A stretch of DNA of 27,180 nt from Pseudomonadota bacterium (GCA_023445705.1 JAEXKM010000070.1:1-27180), one strand, 5' to 3'. Counted from the first letter of the stretch, positions 7,574-15,326 are shown. Notes: a model not told the origin generated them from the letters alone. A program made the numbers and translations.

Positions 7574-8851
7574 CTAGAGCCGCTTGGGGATCACCACGGG
7601 CAGGGTTTCGTAGCCCTTCACGAAGGAAGACAGCACCCGGCGGGGCTCGGCCTGCACCTCGATGGTCGGGAAGCGCTGCAGGATTTCCTCCCACAGGATC
7701 TTCAGCTGCAGTTCGGCGAGCCGGTTCCCGACGCAGCGGTGGATGCCGAAGCCGAAGGAGAGGTGCTGGCGCGGACGTTCGCGGTCGATGATGTAGGCGT
7801 TGGGGTCGGCGATCACCTCGTCGTCGCGATTGCCCGAGACGTACCACATGATCACCTTCTCGCCCTTCTTCATGGACTTCCCGCCCATTTCGAAGTCCTG
7901 GGTGAGCGTGCGGCGCATGTGAGCCAACGGGGTCTGCCAGCGGATCGTCTCCGACACCATCGAGGGGATGAGCTCCGGCTTTTCGTAGAGCTTCTTCCGT
8001 TGGTCCGGGTTCTGATGCAGGGCCAGGACCGAACCGGACATGGTGTTCCGGGTCGTGTCGTTGCCGCCGACGATCAGCAGGATCAGGTTCCCCAGGTACT
8101 CCATGCGGTCCATGTTCCGCGTCGCTTCGCCGTGGGCGAGCATGGAGATGAGGTCGTTGCGCGGCTCGGAGTTCACGCGCTCGTTCCAGAGGCGCATGAA
8201 ATAGTCCACGCATTCGAAGAGCTCGGCCTTGCGTTCGGCCTCGGCCACTTCCGGATCGGTGGAGCTGAACAGCCCCGACTCCGGGCCGGCGGTGGCGACG
8301 TCCGACCAGCGGGTCAGCTTGCGGCGCTCTTCCCAGGGGAAGTCGAACAATGTCGCCAGCATCTGGGTCGTGAGCTCGATCGAGACCTTGTCCACCCAGT
8401 CGAATTCCTCGCCGATGGGCAGGCTGTCGAGCGTATGCTGAATGCGCTCCCGAATGACCGGCTCGAGCTGGTGGAGGTTGGCTGGCGAGACGATCGGGCT
8501 GACGGTCTTGCGCTGCAGGTCGTGCTTGGGCGGGTCCATTGCGATGAACATCGGCAACGGAAAGTCGTCCTTGGCGTCGAAGATCGTGATCGACGGCTCG
8601 GAGGAGAACACCTCGTGATTGGTGTCGACCGCCATGATGTCGTTGTACTTGGTGATCGACCAATAGGGCCCTTCCGGATGGAGCCCTTCGGCATGGTAGT
8701 GGATCGGGTCTTCCTTCCGCAGCCGCTCGAAGTACGGCCACATCGTGTCGGTCCGGAAGAGCTCCGGCTCGGCCACGTTCATTTCGTCCAGGGGCATCGA
8801 ATAGGCCCGCGCGCGAGCCTCTGCCTTCAGGTCGACGGCGCCGTCGCTCAT
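7574..8851 (-). CDS. Cytochrome P450, CYP153-like (alkane/fatty-acid terminal hydroxylase type)
   Basis: 425 residues. The I-helix has LIVGGNDTTRNTMSG (oxygen-activation Asp-Thr), the K-helix ETIRWQTPLAHMRRT (ExxR), and the heme loop FGFGIHRCVGNRLAELQ with Cys373 as iron ligand. MLATLFDFPWEERRKLTRWSD, IRWQTPLAHMRRT and MWYVSGNRDDEVI are the typical conserved blocks of CYP153 enzymes, which hydroxylate the terminal carbon of alkanes, fatty acids or related chains. The ATG at 8851 follows a strong GGAGGAA in the complement, while an in-frame upstream extension lacks support. No ferredoxin or ferredoxin reductase is adjacent, so electrons must come from elsewhere. Divergent from the OYE-family gene. 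Substrate is inferred only from family resemblance. Confidence 0.93.
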   Translation of the reverse strand: MSDGAVDLKAEARARAYSMPLDEMNVAEPELFRTDTMWPYFERLRKEDPIHYHAEGLHPEGPYWSITKYNDIMAVDTNHEVFSSEPSITIFDAKDDFPLPMFIAMDPPKHDLQRKTVSPIVSPANLHQLEPVIRERIQHTLDSLPIGEEFDWVDKVSIELTTQMLATLFDFPWEERRKLTRWSDVATAGPESGLFSSTDPEVAEAERKAELFECVDYFMRLWNERVNSEPRNDLISMLAHGEATRNMDRMEYLGNLILLIVGGNDTTRNTMSGSVLALHQNPDQRKKLYEKPELIPSMVSETIRWQTPLAHMRRTLTQDFEMGGKSMKKGEKVIMWYVSGNRDDEVIADPNAYIIDRERPRQHLSFGFGIHRCVGNRLAELQLKILWEEILQRFPTIEVQAEPRRVLSSFVKGYETLPVVIPKRL

Positions 8852-9023
8852 CTCATTTCCTCCGGGCTTGGTCGGTTCATTGAGTGACCGTTGTTCACCT
8901 GACAATGGCGCCGGATTGGCTTCAGGGGAAGTTGTTGGTGTGCAACAGAAAAACTGAACTGACAAAACGACCGGTCGTGCACTAAACCGAGCGACGGAAC
9001 ATCTGTTTGAAACTGGAGTCCGC
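8852..9023. promoter_or_regulatory. Divergent control region of P450 and OYE-family genes
   Basis: 172 bp between the two start codons, noticeably less GC-rich than its flanks. It contains the 12-bp palindrome at 8967-8978 and a second inverted repeat, GTGA (8884-8887) with TCAC (8895-8898) across a 7-base gap. Both genes must be driven from here. I could not assign -35/-10 boxes with confidence. Confidence 0.6.
8967..8978. promoter_or_regulatory. Candidate TetR-type operator (perfect 12-bp palindrome)
   Basis: ACGACCGGTCGT is its own reverse complement. CGACCGGTCG-type cores are common in operators of TetR-family repressors of catabolic genes. It lies 46 bp before the OYE-family ATG and 116 bp before the P450 ATG, so one bound protein could repress both. 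No regulator gene is present in the window, so the cognate protein is unknown. Confidence 0.5.
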
Positions 9024-10124
9024 ATGTCGGTCGACGCCCTCTTTAAGCCTTTCGAATTCAAAGGCCTGCGCCTCAAGAACCGCATCGTCATGGCCCCGAT
9101 GACCCGGTCATTTTCGCCGGGCGGCGTCGTGAACGACGACGTGGCGCAGTACTACAAGCGACGCGCGGCGGCCGAGGTCGGTCTGATCGTTTCCGAAGGC
9201 ACCGGCGTCAATCGGCCTGCCTCCCTGAACGACAAGGACGTCCCGCGCTTCTACGGCGAAAAGGAACTCGCCGGCTGGAAGCACGTCATCGACGAGGTTC
9301 ATGCGGTCGGCGGGGCCATGGCGCCTCAGCTCTGGCACGTGGGCGCAGTCCGCACGCGCGACCCCGAATGGAACCCGCCAGGCCCCTATGACAGCCCGTC
9401 CGGCCTGTCTCGGCCCGGCAAGGCGTTCGGCGAGGCCATGACGGAAGAGGAAGTCGCCGACACCATCGACGCCTTCGCCCAGGCCGCCAAGAGCGCCAAG
9501 GAGCTCGGTTTCGAAACCATCGAACTGCACGGCGCCCACGGCTACCTCATCGACCAGTTCTTCTGGGACGGCACCAACGTCCGTGAAGACGCCTATGGCT
9601 CGAAGGACCTGCCCGGCCGCGCCCGCTTCGCCGCCGACATCCTGCGCGCGGTTCGCAAGGCCGTCGGACCGGATTATCCGGTGATCATCCGGATCAGCCA
9701 GTGGAAGCAGCAGGACTACGAAGTGAAGCTGGCCCAGGATCCCAAGGCGCTGGAGGCGTGGCTGGGCGCGCTGGTCGACGCCGGCGCGGACATCCTGCAC
9801 TGCTCGCAACGGCGGTTCTGGGAGCCGGAGTTCGAAGGCTCCGACCTGAACTTCGCCGGTTGGGCGAAGAAGCTGACCGGCGTGCCGACCATCACCGTGG
9901 GCTCGGTGGGCCTCTCGGGCGAGTTCATCGCGGCTTTCGCCGGGGAGGGCTCCAAGCCCGCCTCGCTGGACGAGCTGATCCGCCGTCTCGAGCGCGAGGA
10001 GTTTGACCTGGTGGGCGTCGGCCGTGCGCTGCTGCAGGACCCGCAGTGGGCGCTTAAGGTCCGCGATGGCCGCATCGACGAACTGCAGAACTTCGAACGC
10101 GCGGCCTTGGCTTCGCTGTCCTAG
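9024..10124 (+). CDS. NADH:flavin oxidoreductase, Old Yellow Enzyme family
   Basis: 366 residues, full length. The barrel starts FKGLRLKNRIVMAPMTRSF and has APQLWHVGA, the substrate-binding His pair in LHGAHGYLIDQFFWDGTN (His169, His172), and the phosphate-binding end VGVGRALLQDPQW. FMN-dependent enzymes of this family reduce activated C=C bonds (enones, some dienoyl-CoAs, nitro compounds) using NAD(P)H in the cytoplasm. GGAG lies 6 bases before the ATG. Its position opposite the CYP153 gene suggests a shared oxidative pathway for a hydrophobic substrate, but that is inference. Subclass and substrate are not resolved. Confidence 0.92.
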   Translation: MSVDALFKPFEFKGLRLKNRIVMAPMTRSFSPGGVVNDDVAQYYKRRAAAEVGLIVSEGTGVNRPASLNDKDVPRFYGEKELAGWKHVIDEVHAVGGAMAPQLWHVGAVRTRDPEWNPPGPYDSPSGLSRPGKAFGEAMTEEEVADTIDAFAQAAKSAKELGFETIELHGAHGYLIDQFFWDGTNVREDAYGSKDLPGRARFAADILRAVRKAVGPDYPVIIRISQWKQQDYEVKLAQDPKALEAWLGALVDAGADILHCSQRRFWEPEFEGSDLNFAGWAKKLTGVPTITVGSVGLSGEFIAAFAGEGSKPASLDELIRRLEREEFDLVGVGRALLQDPQWALKVRDGRIDELQNFERAALASLS

Positions 10125-10140
10125 CTTCTTGGCGCAGATG

Positions 10141-10276
10141 CTCCCCCGCTGGGGGAGCTCCCGGCGAAGCCGGGTGAGGGGGGCCGCCGGCAGACGAGGT
10201 TACGGCGGTTGGTCGGGACCGCCTGGCGGCGGCCCCCTCCGTCTCGCCTTCGGCGATCCACCTCCCAACGGGGGAG
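10141..10276. repeat. REP-like palindromic intergenic element
   Basis: A mosaic of hairpins: CTCCCCC/GGGGGAG with a 3-base loop (10141-10157), CCCGGC-GAA-GCCGGG (10160-10174), a long outer pairing of GGGGGGCCGCC (about 10178-10188) with GGCGGCGGCCCCC (about 10225-10237), and mirrored CGCC-TTC-GGCG and CTCCC/GGGAG units to 10276. This layout, with the GGCGAAGCCGGGTGAGGG core, resembles the dispersed repeats common between convergent genes in Caulobacterales and sphingomonads. Only one copy is in the window. It probably also acts as a bidirectional transcription end or RNA-stability element. Confidence 0.75.
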
Positions 10277-10300
10277 AATCTGGACCGCGCCTCGTCGAAG

Positions 10301-11212
10301 CTAGGCGTTGAAGTTGAGTTTCAGGCCGGGGCGCGGCCAGGTGGCCTTGTAGAGCTTTCCGGTCGCCGACGCGGTAATCCACGCCGTCTTCATGTCCGGC
10401 CCGCCAAAGCAGATGTTGGTGGTGATCAGGTCCGGCACCGGGAAATGCTCGACCGAACCGTCCGGGTCGAAGGCGGTGATCCCGCCGTTGATGATCGTGG
10501 CGACGCAGACCTTGCCCGAGGCCTCGACCGCCAGGCTGTCGAGCAACTGGTAGCCCGGCAGATTGCAGACCACCCGGCCGGGGCCGAAACCTTCCTGCGG
10601 GACCAGCTTGCCAGTTTCGGCGATGTCGAACGCCCAGAGCCGGCCGAGTTGGGTGTCAGCCAGATAGACCGTCTTTTCGTCGGGCGAGAGGCCGATGCCG
10701 TTGGGCGAGATGATGTGGTCGCGCTGGCGGCTGATGTGGCTGCCGTCCGTCTTGGCGTAATAGACCGCACCGAATTTGCGGCCTTCCGGCGTCGAGCAGC
10801 CGTGGTCGGAGAACCAGAAGCCCCCCTGCTTGTCGAAGACGATGTCGTTGGGGCCGACCAGGCGCCGGCCGTCGCATTCGGTATAGAGCGTCGTGAGCTC
10901 GCCGGTCGTCAGGTCGTAGCGCTGGATATAGCCGCCGGTGTGCGACGAAGGGGTCGGACCGGGGATGGTCATGCCCTGGTTGTCGAGCCACTCGAAGGAG
11001 CCGCCGTTGTTGGTGATGTAGATCGCGCCGTCCGGTCCGATCGCCGCGCCGTTCGGACCGCCGCCGGTCTCGACCACGGTTTCCTTCCGGCCATCAGGAT
11101 AGACGCGGGTAAGCCGCTGAGCCTTGATCTCGGTGAGGATCACCGAGCCGTCAGACATGGCGATGGGGCCTTCGGGAAACTGAAATCCCTCGGCGACGAG
11201 CTGCAGATTCAT
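10301..11212 (-). CDS. SMP-30/gluconolactonase-family six-bladed propeller
   Basis: 303 residues. Metal-site landmarks of the family are present in order: FPEGPIA (Glu), GGGPNGAAIGPDGAIYITNNGG, VGPNDIVFD (Asn/Asp), SPNGIGLSPDEKTVYLADT and LDSLAVEASG. These calcium- or zinc-dependent enzymes hydrolyse sugar lactones such as gluconolactone or other lactones. No signal peptide, so cytoplasmic. ATG 11212 is used; GAGGAAGGG is about 10 bases upstream, slightly far, and a GTG at 11242 would place this motif inside the coding sequence. Separated by 63 bp from folA on the same strand. The substrate is not determined. Confidence 0.88.
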   Translation of the reverse strand: MNLQLVAEGFQFPEGPIAMSDGSVILTEIKAQRLTRVYPDGRKETVVETGGGPNGAAIGPDGAIYITNNGGSFEWLDNQGMTIPGPTPSSHTGGYIQRYDLTTGELTTLYTECDGRRLVGPNDIVFDKQGGFWFSDHGCSTPEGRKFGAVYYAKTDGSHISRQRDHIISPNGIGLSPDEKTVYLADTQLGRLWAFDIAETGKLVPQEGFGPGRVVCNLPGYQLLDSLAVEASGKVCVATIINGGITAFDPDGSVEHFPVPDLITTNICFGGPDMKTAWITASATGKLYKATWPRPGLKLNFNA

Positions 11213-11275
11213 GGGCGCGATCCCTTCCTCTCTTCGCCACACGGCTCGGTGGCGTTGGGAAGGACTATGGCCCGA

Positions 11276-11794
11276 TCAGCGGCGCTCCAGAACCCTAATT
11301 TTAAACGGATGTTCGTCGCCCTCTCCGGCGGGGAAGGACTGGCTCCGAACCTCGGTCCACCGGCTCTCGTCGATCGGGGAGAGGACCACGTCGCCCTCAA
11401 TGTCCGCGTCTACGTCGGTCAGGTAGATGCGCCGCGCGCGGCTGAGCGCCAGTTCGAACAGCGAGGCGCCGCCGATCACGCAGAACTCGCTCGCGCCGTC
11501 CTCGGCCGCCTGTTCGCGGGCGATGGAGACGGCGTCGGCGAAGTTGTCGCAAACGAGCGCGCCCTTGGCTTCGAACGATCCGTCGCGGGACAGTACGATG
11601 TTGGTGCGCCCGACCAGGGGCTTCTTGGGCAGGCTTTCCCAGGTCTTGCGGCCCATGATCACCGGCTTCCCCATGGTCACCGCGCGAAAGTTGGCCAGGT
11701 CGCTCTTCAGCCGCCAGGGCAAGGTTCCGTCCCGGCCGATGACGCCGTTGCGGGCGCGAGCGATGGGGCCGGCGGTCAGGATGGGCGTGCTCAT
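11276..11794 (-). CDS. folA: Dihydrofolate reductase
   Basis: 172 residues. ARNGVIGRDGTLPWRLKSDL contains the Met20-type loop and the catalytic Asp (SDL), followed by MGKPVIMGRKTWESLP (NADPH and substrate contacts), VLSRD and CVIGGASLFELAL, the full set for FolA. It reduces dihydrofolate to tetrahydrofolate with NADPH, regenerating the cofactor that ThyA oxidises; thyA lies upstream on the same strand with three genes between. It starts 16 bases after the kinase stop, with GAAGG just upstream, so it is probably on the two-component transcript. The first strand is odd: TAGPIARARNG puts Gly-Pro where E. coli has Leu4-Ile5. Confidence 0.93.
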   Translation of the reverse strand: MSTPILTAGPIARARNGVIGRDGTLPWRLKSDLANFRAVTMGKPVIMGRKTWESLPKKPLVGRTNIVLSRDGSFEAKGALVCDNFADAVSIAREQAAEDGASEFCVIGGASLFELALSRARRIYLTDVDADIEGDVVLSPIDESRWTEVRSQSFPAGEGDEHPFKIRVLERR

Positions 11795-11810
11795 GGCCCT
11801 TCTCTAGCAG

Positions 11811-13172
11811 CTAGCGCGGATCGGCCAAGTCGATGACCACGCGAAGGCCAGGATGGGCGTCCTCCAGGTTCAGCGCCCCGCCATGAAGCTTGGCGCACGC
11901 CGCGGCGATGGCGAGGCCCAGGCCCCCGCCTGGCCGCGAGCGGGCCTCGTCCAGCCGAACAAAGCGCTCGCGTACGCGCCCGCGGTGCTCTTCGGGAATG
12001 CCCGGCCCGGTGTCGGTCACGACGATCCGGATCCGCCCGGCCTCCTCTTCCAGAAAGAGCCGCACCTCCGCGCCGGGGCCGGCATGCTGGGCGGCGTTGT
12101 GCAGCAGGTTTCCGACGGCCTGGCGCAGAATGAGCTCGTGGCCCTCGATGAACAGCGGCGGGCGAGCTTCCTGCGGAATGAAGACCTGGCCCGCGTCCTC
12201 GACGACCGGCGCGAAGAGTTCGCCGACCTCGGCGACGAGGGCGGCCAGATCGACCGGCGCCATCATGTCCCGCGAAAGGCCCGCCTCGGCGCGGGCGATG
12301 TCCATGAGCGCCGACAGCATGGCCAGGGCGCGGTCCGCCTCGTCGTGCGCGGCGGCGATCGCCTCCTGGCGGTTTTGCTCGGGCAGGTCCGGCTCCAGCG
12401 CCTGGGAGAGGTCGGCGCGCATGCGGGTGAGGGGAGAGCGCAGGTCGTGCGCGACGCTGTCGGTGACCGTGCGCATGCCGGTCATCAACTCCTCGATGCG
12501 GTCGAGCATGCCGTTCATGGATTCGCCCAGGCGGTCGAAGACGTCCCCCTTGGGGTGGATCTCGGTTCGGGCGGACAGATCGCCTTCCGCGATGCGGTGG
12601 GCGGTCGTGGCCAGGCTTTCCATCCGCGCCAGTAGCCGGCGGTTCAGCCACAGGCCGGCCAGTACGACGACGCCCACTGCGGCCAGCAGCGCCACGCCCG
12701 CGCTGGCCACCAGGGCGCGCCGGAAGGCGATGCGTTCGCTGATGTCCTCGTAGACGACAAGGGTTCCGCCAGTGGACAGCGGCTGCACGATCACCCGCCA
12801 GGGCGCGTTGCGGCCCTCGTTCTGGATCTTCAGCCGCGCCTCGCCGACCTCTGGCAACCGCTCGACTGGTGCGATGTCGGCGCCGCCCAGCCGTCGGCCG
12901 TCTTCTGAATAAAGCGCGTAGCGAAAAGCGCCTGCCGGATCGGTCCGCTCGCGCAGATCAAGGGCGCGGGCGAGGGGAGCCAGGCCCTCTTCGTGCGCGA
13001 AGGCGACGAAATAGTCGCGCGCGGCCATGGCGACCGCGCGCTGCCGCTCGGCGATGATCGCCTCGCCGATCCGGTCCACGGTGAAGAGGCCGACCGCCAG
13101 CGCCGACAGAGCGACGGCGAGCATCAGAGCGATGACAGCGCCCGGGCGCAGGCGCGTGTGAGCTGGTTTCAT
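11811..13172 (-). CDS. Sensor histidine kinase (HAMP, HisKA, HATPase)
   Basis: 453 residues. Membrane segments at about 12-32 and 155-176 enclose a periplasmic sensing region of about 120 residues; then a HAMP domain (about 178-232), a HisKA helix with phospho-acceptor His242 in SVAHDLRSPLTRMR, an N-box NLLHNAAQHA, and G-boxes DTGPGIPEE and GGGLGLAI. This is an OmpR-system partner kinase of the CusS/PcoS-like shape. Start ATG 13172 overlaps the regulator's TGA by 4 bases (ATGA), so translation is coupled. A longer same-frame reading up to 13916 runs inside the regulator gene and is not real. The signal sensed is not known. Confidence 0.95.
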   Translation of the reverse strand: MKPAHTRLRPGAVIALMLAVALSALAVGLFTVDRIGEAIIAERQRAVAMAARDYFVAFAHEEGLAPLARALDLRERTDPAGAFRYALYSEDGRRLGGADIAPVERLPEVGEARLKIQNEGRNAPWRVIVQPLSTGGTLVVYEDISERIAFRRALVASAGVALLAAVGVVVLAGLWLNRRLLARMESLATTAHRIAEGDLSARTEIHPKGDVFDRLGESMNGMLDRIEELMTGMRTVTDSVAHDLRSPLTRMRADLSQALEPDLPEQNRQEAIAAAHDEADRALAMLSALMDIARAEAGLSRDMMAPVDLAALVAEVGELFAPVVEDAGQVFIPQEARPPLFIEGHELILRQAVGNLLHNAAQHAGPGAEVRLFLEEEAGRIRIVVTDTGPGIPEEHRGRVRERFVRLDEARSRPGGGLGLAIAAACAKLHGGALNLEDAHPGLRVVIDLADPR

Positions 13173-13852
13173 GGATCCAGCGAGAGCCGGTAGCCCGTTC
13201 CGCGCAGGGTGTGCAGGAGCGGCCGCGTGAAGCCGTCGTCGATTTTCTTGCGCAGGCGGCTGATGTGGGTGTCGACCACGCTGGTGTGCGGGTCGAAGCG
13301 GTAGTCCCAGACCTGTTCGAGCAGCATGGTCCGGGTGACGACACGATCCTTGTGCCGCATCAGGTATTCCAGGAGCTTGAACTCGCGCGGCAACAGGTCG
13401 AGCACCCGGCCCTCGCGCGTCACTCGCCGCGAGAGCAGGTCGACGGTGAGGTCGCCGCAGCTCAGCTTGGTCTCGACCTCGGGCCCGCCGCGGCGGCGCA
13501 TGATGTTCTCGAGCCGGGCCGAGAGTTCCGAATAGCCGAAGGGCTTGGTCAGGTAGTCGTCGCCGCCGGCCCGCAGGCCCTTCACCTTCTCGTCCAGGTG
13601 GCTCAGGGCCGAGAGGATGATGATGGGGGTGGGGATCGAGGCCGCCCGCAGCGCCTTGATCACGCTGAGGCCGTCCATGCCCGGAACCATGCGGTCCATG
13701 ATGATGGCGTCGAAGCCCGCATCGCTGGCGGCGTAGAAGCCGTCGCGGCCGTCGGCCACGTGCTCGGCGGTGTAGCCTTCCTCGCGCAAGCCCTTGAGGA
13801 TGTATTCCGCCGTCTCGGCGTCGTCCTCTACGAGCAGGATGCGGCGGCTCAT
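13169..13852 (-). CDS. OmpR/PhoB-family response regulator
   Basis: 227 residues. Receiver domain: acidic pocket VEDD (9-11), phospho-acceptor Asp53 in IIMDRMVPGMDG, and Lys103 in YLTKPF. The C-terminal winged helix has LLPREFKLLEYLMRH and TSVVDTHISRLRKKID, which is the DNA-recognition helix region of OmpR/PhoB regulators. It should bind direct repeats near target promoters after phosphorylation by the adjacent kinase. ATG 13852 (MSRRILLVEDD) fits the family; a start at 13903 would add 17 unsupported residues. Regulon unknown; the genes physically linked to it are folA, thyA and a small secreted protein. Confidence 0.95.
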   Translation of the reverse strand: MSRRILLVEDDAETAEYILKGLREEGYTAEHVADGRDGFYAASDAGFDAIIMDRMVPGMDGLSVIKALRAASIPTPIIILSALSHLDEKVKGLRAGGDDYLTKPFGYSELSARLENIMRRRGGPEVETKLSCGDLTVDLLSRRVTREGRVLDLLPREFKLLEYLMRHKDRVVTRTMLLEQVWDYRFDPHTSVVDTHISRLRKKIDDGFTRPLLHTLRGTGYRLSLDP

Positions 13853-13920
13853 GGCCAAGGTCACCGAGGCTGAGAATCCAGTAGCGAGAATGGCTCCGTT
13901 CATCGGGCGACTGCAAGACA

Positions 13921-13952
13921 GCCGGGCGGTCGCGGGAGACCGGCCGCCCGGC
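13921..13952 (-). terminator. GC-rich hairpin after the small PsiF-like gene
   Basis: GCCGGGCGG (13921-13929) pairs perfectly with CCGCCCGGC (13944-13952). It is just downstream of the small gene ending at 13967 and upstream of the regulator start. No T-run is present, so it may attenuate or stabilise RNA and not terminate strictly. Confidence 0.45.
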
Positions 13953-13966
13953 CGGCGCCTAAGGGA

Positions 13967-14188
13967 TTATCCCTTGGCGACGCACGCCTTGACGAAGGCC
14001 GCCTTGTCGCCAGTGTGGGTCTTCTGGCTGTTCCACGACTTTTCGCAGGCGGCTTGTTTGGCCGCGGTGCTGGTCTTGGTCGCGGCCGGGGGCGCCTTCG
14101 CCGGGGCGCTTGCGGGGGCGGCGGCGAACGCCGCCGAACCGATGGTCAAACCGAGGGCGAGGACGGCAGGAGCGATGAGGTTGCGCAT
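13967..14188 (-). CDS. Small secreted protein, PsiF-repeat-like
   Basis: 73 residues. A signal peptide (MRNLIAPAVLALGLTIGSAAFA) is followed by an Ala/Pro/Lys linker and a short end domain with two cysteines, ACEKSWN...GDKAAFVKACVAKG. The C-x(n)-GD-x-AF-x-K-x-C pattern resembles the PsiF repeat of phosphate-starvation proteins, though the match is short. AAAGGAGA lies 5 bases before the ATG at 14188, a strong Shine-Dalgarno that decides the start over longer readings. Placed between thyA and the regulator, all on one strand. Function unknown. Confidence 0.75.
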   Translation of the reverse strand: MRNLIAPAVLALGLTIGSAAFAAAPASAPAKAPPAATKTSTAAKQAACEKSWNSQKTHTGDKAAFVKACVAKG

Positions 14189-14242
14189 GGGGCTCTCCTT
14201 TGTGTGTCGGGCCGGATCGTTCCGGACCAGGAGAGCAAACAT

Positions 14243-14262
14243 CGCGGGCCTCTCAGCCCGCG
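14243..14262 (-). terminator. Hairpin downstream of thyA
   Basis: CGCGGGC (14243-14249) and GCCCGCG (14256-14262) form a perfect 7-bp stem with a 6-base loop, 28 bp beyond the thyA stop. In thyA's direction it is followed by ATGTTTGC, a weak T-rich end. Possible terminator or attenuator before the small secreted protein gene. Confidence 0.4.
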
Positions 14263-14289
14263 GTCGCAGAACTCGCAAATCTGTAAGGC

Positions 14290-15126
14290 TCAGACCGCGA
14301 TCGGGGCGGCGATCTTCTCGTGGGCCTTGTAACCGCGGAGCTTGAAGTCCTCGTACTCGAACGAGAACAGGTCGCGCCGGTCGGCGATTTCCATGATCGG
14401 CAGGGGCAGGGGCTCTCGGGTGAGCTGCTCGCGCGCCTGGTCGAGGTGATTCAGATAGAGGTGCGCGTCGCCCAAGGTATGGACGAACTCGCCGGGCTCG
14501 AGGCCGGCCACCTTGGCGACCATCATGGTCAGCAGGGCGTAGGAGGCGATGTTGAACGGCACGCCCAGGAAGACGTCGGCCGAGCGCTGATACAGCTGGC
14601 AGGACAGCTTTCCGTCCGCCACGAAAAACTGGAACAGGCAGTGACAGGGCGGCAGAGCCATGTCGTCCACGTCAGCCGGGTTCCAGGCCGAGACGATATG
14701 CCGGCGCGAATTGGGCGTGGTCTTCAGGCTTTCGACCACAGCGGCGATCTGGTCGATCACGCGGCCGTCCGGAGCCGTCCATGAGCGCCATTGCTTGCCA
14801 TAGACCGGGCCAAGCTCTCCGGTCTCGTCCGCCCACTCGTCCCAGATGCTGACCCCGCGCTCTTGCAGCCAGCGCACGTTGGTGTCGCCGCGCAGGAACC
14901 AGAGCAGTTCCAGGATGATCGACTTGCGGTGCAGCTTCTTGGTGGTCAGCAGGGGGAACCCCTTGGCGAGGTCGAAACGCATCTGGCGACCGAAGACGCC
15001 AAGCGTGCCGGTGCCGGTCCGGTCGCCGCGTTGGACGCCGTTGGCCAGGATGTCGGCGAGCAGGGATAGGTACTGCTGTTCGGGATGCTCGGCCGCGTCG
15101 GCGGCGATGGCGACATGTGCGTTCAT
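14290..15126 (-). CDS. thyA: Thymidylate synthase
   Basis: 278 residues. RGDRTGTGTLGVFG (dUMP-phosphate Arg), LLWFLRGDTNVRWL, WDEWADETGELGPVYGKQWRSW, the active-site Cys161 in ALPPCHCLFQFFV, QRSADVFLGVPFNIASYALL and HLYLNHLDQ are all present, and the end KIAAPIAV is the family's conserved C-terminus. It methylates dUMP to dTMP using methylene-tetrahydrofolate, yielding dihydrofolate that FolA recycles. It has about 15 extra residues at the N-terminus compared with E. coli. First gene of the minus-strand run that ends with folA and the SMP-30 gene. Confidence 0.97.
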   Translation of the reverse strand: MNAHVAIAADAAEHPEQQYLSLLADILANGVQRGDRTGTGTLGVFGRQMRFDLAKGFPLLTTKKLHRKSIILELLWFLRGDTNVRWLQERGVSIWDEWADETGELGPVYGKQWRSWTAPDGRVIDQIAAVVESLKTTPNSRRHIVSAWNPADVDDMALPPCHCLFQFFVADGKLSCQLYQRSADVFLGVPFNIASYALLTMMVAKVAGLEPGEFVHTLGDAHLYLNHLDQAREQLTREPLPLPIMEIADRRDLFSFEYEDFKLRGYKAHEKIAAPIAV

Positions 15127-15326
15127 CGGCTGACCTGCTGGTGATTCGCTGACTTGCGAGTGTGCGCCGGGAGGGGGTGGACTGCCAGTCGAGGGGCCGC
15201 GCTTAGCTGTGGGTCGATTTGGCCGCGGCGCGCGATGCTGGACCAGGAGCGGTAAATATCGGAGGTTTGTGAAAAGCGAACTTCGGCGCGGCCAGGGGTT
15301 GCGCCCTACAGATCAGGAATGCCCTC

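Noticed and set aside
13173..13916. Extension of the histidine kinase frame upstream to give a 701-residue protein
   Set aside because: This part overlaps the response-regulator gene in another frame, and kinase sequence begins at the ATG at 13172, which overlaps the regulator stop as ATGA.
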